From assembly GCF_000723185.1 (NCBI RefSeq), contig NZ_CBTY010000011.1, positions 180,502-244,501 of the forward strand: DNA of 64,000 nt. Reading direction: 5' to 3'. The translations under genes and the position numbers were made by a program. Positions 13,775 to 21,675 of this stretch are shown piece after piece (within the stretch, counting starts at the first letter, position 1; each line of letters begins with the position of its first letter). This DNA is from Candidatus Nitrosotenuis uzonensis. Lineage in GTDB: Archaea > Thermoproteota > Nitrososphaeria > Nitrososphaerales > Nitrosopumilaceae. Below the pieces are notes generated by a model. The model searched no databases, was not told the DNA's origin, and saw nothing but the letters and a program-made list of their open reading frames with translations.

Positions 13775-15217
13775 ATGAATGTAGAGGTACTGCAAAGGAG
13801 CATACGGGGCAGGGTTTTCTCGGACAGGCAAACACTTGAAAACTATTCGGTAGATTCTAGCCTATATCAGATAAGACCTTCTCTCGTGGTTGTTCCAAAA
13901 ACAATCAAAGACATAATCAAGACGCTATTGTTTGCAACTAAAAACAAACTTTCAGTAACTCCACGTGGGGGTGGCACGGGGCTGGTCGGAAGTGCTCTCA
14001 ACAGCGGAATAATAATTGACTTGCGTAACCTTGATAGAATTAGGATTTTTCAAAATCATGTGGAAGTCGGAGCTGGTGTCCACAAAGGAAGATTAGATCA
14101 AATTCTGGAAAAACACGGAAAATTTCTTGGACCCAATCCATCGGTTGGACCGTATTGTACAATAGGAGGCATGATTGGAACTAACGCCAGCGGAAGTAGG
14201 TCTCTTAAATATGGCAGCACGATAGACAATCTTCTTGAAGTTACAATGATAACGGCAAGCGGCAAGATGCTTAAGCTTCCATCAAGAACAAGACTTGCGC
14301 AATCAGTAGTCAAACTGGCAAGGCAGGTTGACAGACAAAAATATCCTCAAGTATCAAAAAATTCATGCGGATACAGACTTGATGCTGTTTCCAATATCTC
14401 GGAAACCCAAAAAATAATTGCTGCATCAGAAGGGACTCTTGGAATTGTTGTATCTGCAAAACTGCGTATATATGATCTTCCAAAGAAAAGAATACTTGTC
14501 ATCTTAGGATATGAATCCATAAAAGAAGCAGCTATTGACTGCCAGAAAATCGTAAAGCTTAGACCATCTGCTCTAGAATTTGTCGATCATAACACAATGA
14601 AGAATATTACAGCCAGATTTCCACATGAAATAAAATGCCTCTTGTATGTAGAGTTTGATGCCAATACAGGAAGGAATGTTTCCTTGTTATCAAATATAAT
14701 AGCAGGACAAATTCTTTACAAGTTTAGCGACAAAAAATCCATAGCAAAATGGTGGACAGCCAGAAATTCGGCATTATATTTTAGCCTGAAAAATCTTCTT
14801 TCCAGCAAAACACTTCCTCATATAATTGAGGATGCTACGGTTCCCCTGCATAGTCTAGCTGACCTTCTATTGCTTGCAGAAAAAACAGCAAGAAGATATG
14901 GCGTCAGATTGGTAATGTATGGTCATGCAGGAAATGGGAATATCCACATACGTCTTGCATCCAAAAACAAATGCAAAAAAACTATCAACACCATTGCCAA
15001 AGAGTTCTTTACTCAGGTCATAACCATGAAAGGGACCATAACTGGCGAGCACGGTGATGGCATCGCCCGCACAAAATTCGTTAGAATGCAATATGGACAC
15101 AGGACATACGAGCTATTTTACAAACTTAAAAACGAGTTTGATCCGCACAACCTGTTAAACCCACAGAAAATAGTTCTGGCAAGACATTCTAGGGGTAGAC
15201 AGCAACTTCTTCTTTGA
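13775..15217 (+). CDS. FAD-linked oxidase, GlcD/D-lactate dehydrogenase type
   Basis: 480 residues with both domains of the VAO/PCMH flavoprotein family. The N-terminal FAD-binding domain has TPRGGGTGLVGSALNSGIII and GGMIGTNASGSRSLKYGSTI around residues 70-155. The C-terminal cap/FAD-oxidase domain has VMYGHAGNGNIHIRLA and TGEHGDGIARTKF, with the metal/substrate-binding histidines. The C terminus ends in the family's FDPHNLLNPQKIV. It probably oxidises a 2-hydroxyacid such as glycolate or D-lactate and passes electrons to quinone or another carrier. No separate GlcF-type Fe-S subunit is adjacent. It overlaps the convergent zinc-protein gene by 29 bases. Confidence 0.9.
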   Translation: MNVEVLQRSIRGRVFSDRQTLENYSVDSSLYQIRPSLVVVPKTIKDIIKTLLFATKNKLSVTPRGGGTGLVGSALNSGIIIDLRNLDRIRIFQNHVEVGAGVHKGRLDQILEKHGKFLGPNPSVGPYCTIGGMIGTNASGSRSLKYGSTIDNLLEVTMITASGKMLKLPSRTRLAQSVVKLARQVDRQKYPQVSKNSCGYRLDAVSNISETQKIIAASEGTLGIVVSAKLRIYDLPKKRILVILGYESIKEAAIDCQKIVKLRPSALEFVDHNTMKNITARFPHEIKCLLYVEFDANTGRNVSLLSNIIAGQILYKFSDKKSIAKWWTARNSALYFSLKNLLSSKTLPHIIEDATVPLHSLADLLLLAEKTARRYGVRLVMYGHAGNGNIHIRLASKNKCKKTINTIAKEFFTQVITMKGTITGEHGDGIARTKFVRMQYGHRTYELFYKLKNEFDPHNLLNPQKIVLARHSRGRQQLLL

Positions 15218-15314
15218 AGTTTGGCAGGCCATACGTACATTCAATTGAACAGTATCTTGTATCAGTCGGCATACCAATCAAAGGCCTTCCACAGGCTCTA
15301 CATTTGCTTTCCAT
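15189..15314 (-). CDS. Four-Cys zinc microprotein (41 aa)
   Basis: 41 residues from the ATG at 15314 (MESKCRACGRPLIGMPTDTR, then YCSIECTYGLPNFKEE). CxxC and CSIEC pairs form a treble-clef/zinc-knuckle-like site. A longer frame exists upstream, but a TATA-like TTATAGATT lies about 25 bases before this ATG. It overlaps the end of the flavoprotein gene by 29 bases in the opposite direction. Function unknown. Confidence 0.65.
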   Translation of the reverse strand: MESKCRACGRPLIGMPTDTRYCSIECTYGLPNFKEEVAVYP

Positions 15315-15388
15315 AATTGAGATCCTGACCGTAAATCTATAACCTGTTATGATTCTGAAATGAACAGACAACCAAACTGGGATAATAT

Positions 15389-16915
15389 CTATCTCACAAG
15401 GCCAAAAATTATGCCAATAGTGGAAAAGACACTTCCTATTTGTTCTAAAATACCCTGTTCGGTCTTTTCTACAATCTGCTCACGCATTTCTGGCTCCGGC
15501 TCGTATTCAATTAAAACGGGTTCTTCTATTTGTTCTGCAATTTGCGCCTTGACCATGATTGTCTCTGATTGTTTGGATTGCGCTCTTTCCAGATTGGTCA
15601 GTGTCACAGAATAGTTGGGGTCTATAGCAAGAACCTTTCTGTACGTTGAAATCGCATCATCAACACTGCCAAGGTGCATTAGCAAATTTGCCTTGTTATT
15701 AAGAGCTGGTATGAACTTTGGATCAATTTCCAATGCGGCATCATAATATGCAATTGCATTACTGTATTGACCAAGCTTTGCAAGAGCAGAACCTTTGTTT
15801 GAGTAAATCTCCGCTCGATTTGGAGTGATTAGGAGAGCAGCATCAAAATAAGATATTGCCTGCTCATACTTACATAACCTCATCAATGCAGGACCCATGC
15901 CGTCATAGTACACCAAGGAGTCTCTGAATTCACTCGTATCACAGTTCAGCGTGATCTCATTTAGCATCTTGCCTAACTCTTCATCATGAACAGTTAGATT
16001 GTCGGCATATCTGAAATCATCCTCAATTCCAACATCTGACTTGTGCTCTGTAGGTTTGGTTTCTGAAGGTATGGGGCGGGTGATTTCTTTTCCATCTTTG
16101 TTTGAAATTGGTTCGGTTTCGGTTTTTGGAGTATTTTCCGGTACTTGTTTATCGGCATTACTTACAGTTTCATTAGATGACGGCTTATCGTTTTGCACTG
16201 GGATATCTGCATTCATTGCTGTCTCAAGAAAGTCAAATGTGGTGACCAGTTTTGTATTTGCATAATGTGCCTTGACAGAATACGTGCCAAAAGTTTTGAA
16301 GTTGATTCCACTCTTTGCCAAAAATTTGGCTGAAAAATTCAAATTCTGGTCTATCTCTGCGGTGTAAAAGCTGGCAGGAGAACCGTCTGGATTGTAAATG
16401 CCCACAAGCACAGTTGGTTCTGCAATAGCAGATACCGTTCCAGTGATCATAATGAATTCATCAGTATGGTATGAATTCTTATCTGCTTTCAGGCTTGTTA
16501 CCTCAGGTATTATCTTTGAAGGTGGTAATACTGGCTCATTATTAGTCTGATCTGAAAATACCTCAAAAACAGTAAATGCACTGTTCTTGCCATAATCTAC
16601 CGTAATCAGATAAATGCCTGTCTTGTCATAAAAAGGAGAATCAAGCGTAACTATTCTAGTAAACGTGCCATCGTTTTCTATTTCTACATTGTTTGCAGAC
16701 AGAATGTCTCCGTCTGGATCAAATATGCTCATTGCAATAACTGGCATTTTCCAGTTCGGCACATGTCCTGAAATTATCATCACATCACCTGTAAAATATG
16801 CCTCTGCGTCAGTTTCTAGTGTTATGATCTCTTCGGCAAATACTGGAACCGTAACAAACAGTATTGGCATCAATACTAGAATTGAAGGTAGTAGCTGCCC
16901 TCTCCTAGGGTCCAA
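15389..16915 (-). CDS. Secreted/membrane TPR protein with Ig-like domains
   Basis: 508 residues. A signal peptide (LLPSILVLMPILFVTVPVFA, residues 9-28) is followed by two beta-sandwich-like repeats (about 30-120 and 135-235) sharing the pattern 'L..D...Y.TGD...I.G.V.......V..I.DPDG', a Thr/Glu/Pro-rich linker (240-300), then about three TPR units (about 335-450; LVYYDGMGPALMRLCKYEQA, ALAKLGQYSNAIAYYDAALE, LLMHLGSVDDAISTYRKVLA). The C terminus (IGSVFSTIGIIFGLVR) could be a short membrane anchor. The combination suggests a cell-surface scaffold. It resembles the partial TPR protein at the right end of the window. Confidence 0.85.
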   Translation of the reverse strand: MDPRRGQLLPSILVLMPILFVTVPVFAEEIITLETDAEAYFTGDVMIISGHVPNWKMPVIAMSIFDPDGDILSANNVEIENDGTFTRIVTLDSPFYDKTGIYLITVDYGKNSAFTVFEVFSDQTNNEPVLPPSKIIPEVTSLKADKNSYHTDEFIMITGTVSAIAEPTVLVGIYNPDGSPASFYTAEIDQNLNFSAKFLAKSGINFKTFGTYSVKAHYANTKLVTTFDFLETAMNADIPVQNDKPSSNETVSNADKQVPENTPKTETEPISNKDGKEITRPIPSETKPTEHKSDVGIEDDFRYADNLTVHDEELGKMLNEITLNCDTSEFRDSLVYYDGMGPALMRLCKYEQAISYFDAALLITPNRAEIYSNKGSALAKLGQYSNAIAYYDAALEIDPKFIPALNNKANLLMHLGSVDDAISTYRKVLAIDPNYSVTLTNLERAQSKQSETIMVKAQIAEQIEEPVLIEYEPEPEMREQIVEKTEQGILEQIGSVFSTIGIIFGLVR

Positions 16916-17029
16916 TTCAGCTTCGCATGGCTGCTATTTTGTATTTAACAATCTCGTAGGAATTGTACTTGCTTTTTTTATATGATTGAAACAAATAATC
17001 AAACATAAGTGACCTCATAGTGGATATAG

Positions 17030-17815
17030 GTGCTATTGCGAATTCGTAAAGCAAAGACGAGCGATAAAGAATCAATATTGAAATTTTGTCAAGACACATT
17101 TTCTTGGGGTGACTATATCCCATCCGTCTGGGATGCGTGGTTAAAGGATGGAGGATTGACCGTAATTGAAAATGATAACGAGCCGCTGGGCATGTGTCAC
17201 CATGATTTCCTAAAAAATCAAATCTGGATTGAAGGATTGCGAGTAAATCCTAGTTTTAGGCGCAGAGGCCTTGCAAGCAGGCTCGTAAGATACTCTGAAA
17301 AAATTGCCAAACGTAGAAACTGCACTGTGTCACGGATGCTAATAGCACAAGAAAATAGAAAATCTCTAAAGATGGCAAAATCCCTTGGATACATAATTGA
17401 GAGCAGATGGTGGCTGTACTATGCTAAACCTAGAAAAAGAAAATCTAAAGCAATCACAGTCTCAAATCCAACTTGCGTGAAAGAATTTGCTTTTCAGACG
17501 TTTACAGAATCTTGGAGATGGTACGAGCTTGACCGGCACATAATAAGACGACTTGTCAGAAATGGAAGAATAATTGCATACAAAAATGCAATTGGAATAT
17601 GGAACAAATCTAATATTGATGATTGCATAGTGCAGCTTGGATATCTGCAAGGCACAACATCTGCAATACAGGAAATTATCAAATTTATTCAAAATAAAGG
17701 ATATCTTCTGAAAGCAAGAAAAATCCAAATACTTGTTTCAGATCCTGTTGATCTTAGAGCAAAGACTGTCAATAAAATGATGCCATTTTATCTTTTGAAG
17801 AAAGATTTACTTTGA
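17030..17815 (+). CDS. GNAT family N-acetyltransferase with C-terminal extension
   Basis: 261 residues. The GNAT core occupies about residues 1-150, with the acetyl-CoA motif LRVNPSFRRRGLASRLVRYS and the following ENRKSLKMAKSLGYIIESRW. The C-terminal 110 residues (WRWYELDRHIIRRLVRNGRI...YLQGTTSAIQEIIKFIQNKG) form a second alpha/beta region possibly a degenerate GNAT repeat. The start is GTG at 17030; a TTG six bases later is also possible. It overlaps the convergent helicase gene by 9 bases. Substrate unknown. Confidence 0.85.
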   Translation: MLLRIRKAKTSDKESILKFCQDTFSWGDYIPSVWDAWLKDGGLTVIENDNEPLGMCHHDFLKNQIWIEGLRVNPSFRRRGLASRLVRYSEKIAKRRNCTVSRMLIAQENRKSLKMAKSLGYIIESRWWLYYAKPRKRKSKAITVSNPTCVKEFAFQTFTESWRWYELDRHIIRRLVRNGRIIAYKNAIGIWNKSNIDDCIVQLGYLQGTTSAIQEIIKFIQNKGYLLKARKIQILVSDPVDLRAKTVNKMMPFYLLKKDLL

Positions 17816-19690
17816 AACTCCCTCACAGGCCTCAATAAACCATTTTGGAAGATCTTTTTTCTGGTAATAGATCATCCTCTCGGCCTTGGAATCTAGTACA
17901 TAAGTTGTGGCGTAATCTTGCATGTGTCTGACGCTTCTGCCTGCCATCTGCAAAAGACGATATGCGGATTTTAGAAAGTATCTACGGTGGTCTGACTCTG
18001 AATCATATATCTTCTTCATACGTAGGTCGTCTACTGTTGGATAGTATGGAGCTTTTACAATGATCTGAAATCTGCTGTCGTCATCTGGAAGGTTCACACC
18101 AGATTCTAGTCCAGGTGAGATGAGAACGGAGTTTTTTGAGCTTTTATGCGATTCCAGTATCTCATATTTGTCCTGACCCCTAAAAATCGGTAAAAGTCTT
18201 TTTTTATTCTCATCTGAGATGTTTTGCAATATGTGCTCCATTTGAGAGTAACTTGTAAGCAAAATCACTCCACGCTGCTCTGATCTTATTTTCAAAATAG
18301 CCTCAATTTGTGATATAATGCTGTTTGAGAGAGCATCTGATGCCTCAACATAGTCTGTCTTCAAAAATATGATCTTCCTGTTCTGAATAGGGATATTGGA
18401 ATCCTCATCGATAAAATATACTTCATTTTCCTTAAATCCAGTCTCCTTGCAAAAAAGCTCAAGATTAATTGTCGCCGACATGAACACTGTCAAATCAAAA
18501 CCGGATGTGAGATCTTCAATAAACCAATCTATCTTCCATGGCTTTATTGTCACTTCATCAAAGTTATGCGATTTATCATCTTTTGATTGAATATCTGTTA
18601 TGATATAATTCTGGTCTGATGAATGCAGTCCTTTTTGTAATGTTTTTATTTTTGTAGAATAATTTTTCAAATCATTCAAAACAAAATGGTTTACAAATCT
18701 ATGATCGTTTTTACAACTTACATGATCTTTGCATTTTAAAAATTCCTTGCTTTTTATGTATTCCCGAACCTTAGAACAGCTTGCACAATCAGTTTTCATT
18801 TTCAAACCGTGTTTTAAGCAGCTTGCGTGTTTTTTGATATGCTGCTCTGATTGCAATTCTAATGTGTGTTCCGCACATACTTTTATGATGGCCTCACGCA
18901 TCTTGTAGCTCTCGGAAATAGAATCTACATAATTTTTAATCGATTCTAGTCTTGACGTGGTTGAAAATTTTGGCATGTCGACTCCAAGTATGGCACCATA
19001 AAACCCGGAAAGATTTATCGCAAGCTGGTTTGATATCTCTTCATCAAGCTCATGAGCCTCATCGCATACAAGCAGCTTCCTTTTTGGCATCTCTTCATCA
19101 GATAAAAGATGGGATAGGTACGATGCGTACGAATACACTGCAAAACTAGCCCTCTTGCCGATTTCTATTTGGTCGTAATATTGACACTTTCTTGGCATAT
19201 CATGGCCCTGGATTGTCTCTGCTATAGTACCTCGTCTTTGTACAGTATATGCGTCAGATTCCGGTTTGTATTGACAATCATTACAATATCCTTGAGTACA
19301 GTCAAAGACACGATTTGACTGTTCGCACAAAAACCGCTTCTTACCACGTATCGTGTTGACAAAACCAAACTCTTTTCTGTACTGATCCTGTAAGAGTACA
19401 GTAGACGTAAGAATTGTGGCAGATCTAAAATATAATGCGAGGGCCATGGCAATCCAGGATTTCCCAGTTCCGGTAGGGGCCGATAGTAGTATCTTTTTGT
19501 AACCAAGTCCAATTGCGTATTGGATTTTTTTGATTACATCGCGTTGTTTTTGAGTAGGTTCTTTTCCAACAAACTCTCCTACCAAATCCAACGCTTCATT
19601 GAGCGAAATAGGTTCTCTTACTTTTCTCAAATTGACTTCTCGTGGACTTGTGCTGGTTCGTATTCTATTTCCAGCAGAATCAAACTGCAA
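17807..19690 (-). CDS. XPD/Rad3-like Fe-S DNA helicase with extra Cys/His-rich insert
   Basis: 627 residues of superfamily 2 helicases. Walker A is SAPTGTGKS (about 70-78), the DEAH box is CDEAHELDEE (209-218), and motif VI is QMAGRSVRHMQDYA near the C terminus. Fe-S ligands are best assigned to Cys122, Cys136, Cys139 and Cys169 (the last in RKCQYYDQ), with Cys131 extra. Between them and the second RecA domain, in the Arch-domain region, residues 272-330 hold six Cys and six His (Cys272, 291, 302, 305, 320, 326; His275, 284, 288, 294, 323, 330), unlike ordinary XPD. The enzyme should unwind DNA 5'-3' in repair. TATA-like AAATATAAG lies 25 bases upstream of the start. Confidence 0.9.
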   Translation of the reverse strand: MQFDSAGNRIRTSTSPREVNLRKVREPISLNEALDLVGEFVGKEPTQKQRDVIKKIQYAIGLGYKKILLSAPTGTGKSWIAMALALYFRSATILTSTVLLQDQYRKEFGFVNTIRGKKRFLCEQSNRVFDCTQGYCNDCQYKPESDAYTVQRRGTIAETIQGHDMPRKCQYYDQIEIGKRASFAVYSYASYLSHLLSDEEMPKRKLLVCDEAHELDEEISNQLAINLSGFYGAILGVDMPKFSTTSRLESIKNYVDSISESYKMREAIIKVCAEHTLELQSEQHIKKHASCLKHGLKMKTDCASCSKVREYIKSKEFLKCKDHVSCKNDHRFVNHFVLNDLKNYSTKIKTLQKGLHSSDQNYIITDIQSKDDKSHNFDEVTIKPWKIDWFIEDLTSGFDLTVFMSATINLELFCKETGFKENEVYFIDEDSNIPIQNRKIIFLKTDYVEASDALSNSIISQIEAILKIRSEQRGVILLTSYSQMEHILQNISDENKKRLLPIFRGQDKYEILESHKSSKNSVLISPGLESGVNLPDDDSRFQIIVKAPYYPTVDDLRMKKIYDSESDHRRYFLKSAYRLLQMAGRSVRHMQDYATTYVLDSKAERMIYYQKKDLPKWFIEACEGVSK

Positions 19691-19729
19691 TGATGAGTGG
19701 CAAAAATGATTTCCTTATATTTGTAGACT

Positions 19730-19766
19730 GAATGAATTCAAGCTAACCAAAGCTTAGCGTTCATTC
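19730..19766. promoter_or_regulatory. Interrupted inverted repeat between divergent promoters
   Basis: Perfect arms GAATGAA (19730-19736) and TTCATTC (19760-19766) enclose a second pair GCTAA/TTAGC (19742-19746, 19754-19758). The element lies between the TATA-like boxes of the XPD-like helicase (minus) and the small zinc-protein gene (plus), so it could be a shared operator or a hairpin in a longer leader. Confidence 0.4.
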
Positions 19767-19805
19767 AATAAAGATATTGATATCAAACTACTCCGTATCG
19801 AAATC

Positions 19806-19934
19806 ATGAAAGCAAAATTTGCAACCTCATGCATAGCATGCGGAGACAAGATTTCACCTGGCAAAGAGATCGCTAAAAATGAACAGGGCAAGTGGGTTCA
19901 CAAACACTGTGCACCGGAAGATGAGCTTCTATAA
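19806..19934 (+). CDS. Small zinc-binding protein (42 aa)
   Basis: 42 residues beginning MKAKFATSCIACGDKISPGK and ending HKHCAPEDELL. CxxC near residue 9 and HxHC near residue 36 form a compact C3H/C2HC zinc site with the 'GWVH..C' pattern of small LIM/PARP-like knuckles. Promoter elements (AAGATATTGATATC) lie 25-35 bases upstream. Divergent from the XPD-like helicase. It may bind nucleic acid or proteins, but there is no firm evidence. Confidence 0.7.
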   Translation: MKAKFATSCIACGDKISPGKEIAKNEQGKWVHKHCAPEDELL

Positions 19935-19994
19935 GCTATTCTCTGACTATTTTTGATGCTAATCATTTTATTGGAATAATGCATATGTTATGCG

Positions 19995-21566
19995 TTGATT
20001 GAAAATGAAAACACGTGGTTAAAGGCAATACAAAATAAGACAACTGACGAATTTCATAAAAAATTCGATCAAGCACTCGAATCATTAAAAAATGAGCTTG
20101 GAAAAACATACCCGCTTATAATCAACGGCAAAGAGATTAAATTCGATCAAACGTTCGAAGTGCGTTCACCATCAGATACATCAATCATACTAGGAAAATT
20201 CCCACTCGCAACCAAAGAACATGCGGATCAGGCAATTCTTGCGGCAAAAGAGGCATTTCATTCATGGAGCCAGACCCATTACACAGAACGTGTCAAATTA
20301 TTCTTCCAATTAGCTGACAATTTCTCCGCACAAAAATTCCGTCTTGCGGCAATCATATCAATGGAAAACGGCAAGAACAGACTGGAGGCTATGGGTGAGA
20401 TTGACGAAACAATCGACTTTCTACGATTTTATGCTGATCAACTTGACACAAATCAAGGCTTTGTAAAACCCACAAAAAGCGCAAATCCCAACGAGAAAAC
20501 TCAGTCAGTTCTAAAGCCTTACGGCGTATGGGGGATAATTCCCCCATTTAATTTCCCGTCTGCAATTGCGATAGGCATGAGCAGTGGAGCTCTGATCACT
20601 GCAAATACAGTTGTACTCAAACCTGCAAGCGATACACCAATCTCGGCATTCCAATTTGTTGATGCAATATATAGAAAAATCCCTGCAGGCGCAATTAATC
20701 TGGTAACAGGCAAAGGAAATATTGTCGGACAAGCTATAATTGAAAACCCAGATGTTTCTGGAATTGCATTTACGGGTTCAAAAGAGGTTGGCATTTCTGG
20801 ATTCAGAACATTTACACGTGATTTGCCAAAACCATTCATTTCTGAGATGGGCGGTAAGAATCCTGTTATAGTTACAAACTCGGCAGATCTTGAAAAAGCT
20901 ACAGACGGCGTCCTGCGTGCTGCGTTCGGATATGGCGGTCAAAAATGTAGCGCCTGCTCAAGAGTGTATGTGGAAAAAAATATCGCAAACCAATTTTTAG
21001 AAAGACTAGTCTCAAAAACAAAGCAACTCAAAATAGGACTGCCATGGGAGAAGGATACCTATCTTGGACCTGTAATTAACGAGAATGCAAGAAAAAAATA
21101 TGAAAAGGCAGTTGAAGAGGCAAAAAAAGATGGCAAGATAGTTTTCGGCGGCTCAGTGCTAAAAGATGGGCAATACCAACGTGGGTATTACGTGCAGCCA
21201 ACCATTGTAACAGATCTTCCAAAAAACCACCATCTGATAAAAGAAGAACTGTTCCTGCCGTTCCTATGCGTTCAGGAATTTGAGAACTTTGATGATGCAA
21301 TCAAGCAAGCAAACGATTCGGAATATGGACTCACTGCCGGCATATTCAGCCAAGACAAAAAACAGATCGACGAGTTCTTTTCAAAGATTGAGGCAGGTGT
21401 AACATATGCGAACAGGGCACAGAGCGCAACTACAGGGGCTGTAGTGCAAGCGCAACCATTTGTAGGATGGAAGAGCTCCGGCATTTCTGGCAAGGGTGCG
21501 GGAGGAGCGTACTATTTGACACAATTTCTGCGTGAGCAGACACAAACCATCTGCAACGAAACATAA
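19995..21566 (+). CDS. NAD(P)-dependent aldehyde dehydrogenase (P5C dehydrogenase-like)
   Basis: 523 residues of the ALDH superfamily. PYGVWGIIPPFNFPSAIAIG is the cofactor-binding strand, ISEMGGKNPVIV carries the catalytic Glu, and GYGGQKCSACSRVYVE carries the nucleophilic Cys. The GQKCSACSR form is typical of 1-pyrroline-5-carboxylate dehydrogenase (RocA/PutA C-terminal) ALDHs, so oxidation of glutamate semialdehyde is the best guess; a role with succinate semialdehyde in the thaumarchaeal carbon-fixation cycle cannot be excluded. TTG is the only start consistent with upstream stops. No proline dehydrogenase is adjacent. Confidence 0.87.
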   Translation: MIENENTWLKAIQNKTTDEFHKKFDQALESLKNELGKTYPLIINGKEIKFDQTFEVRSPSDTSIILGKFPLATKEHADQAILAAKEAFHSWSQTHYTERVKLFFQLADNFSAQKFRLAAIISMENGKNRLEAMGEIDETIDFLRFYADQLDTNQGFVKPTKSANPNEKTQSVLKPYGVWGIIPPFNFPSAIAIGMSSGALITANTVVLKPASDTPISAFQFVDAIYRKIPAGAINLVTGKGNIVGQAIIENPDVSGIAFTGSKEVGISGFRTFTRDLPKPFISEMGGKNPVIVTNSADLEKATDGVLRAAFGYGGQKCSACSRVYVEKNIANQFLERLVSKTKQLKIGLPWEKDTYLGPVINENARKKYEKAVEEAKKDGKIVFGGSVLKDGQYQRGYYVQPTIVTDLPKNHHLIKEELFLPFLCVQEFENFDDAIKQANDSEYGLTAGIFSQDKKQIDEFFSKIEAGVTYANRAQSATTGAVVQAQPFVGWKSSGISGKGAGGAYYLTQFLREQTQTICNET

Positions 21567-21624
21567 TTTGGTTTAATTTCAATTTAATCAAACCTCTTAT
21601 AGATTTTCATTAGTAATTGATCAG

Positions 21625-21675
21625 ATGACATATACGCAAACCTTAACTGTCAACTGGGAGCCTCGGTTGTATTGA
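21625..21675 (+). other. Possible 16-codon leader ORF before the beta-propeller gene
   Basis: An ATG at 21625 opens a 16-codon frame (MTYTQTLTVNWEPRLY) whose TGA overlaps the TTG start of the propeller gene (TTGA). A TATA-like CTTATAG lies about 25 bases before this ATG, so transcription may begin right at it. A GGGAG within the leader could act as Shine-Dalgarno for the main gene. Translational coupling is possible; chance is not excluded. Confidence 0.3.
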
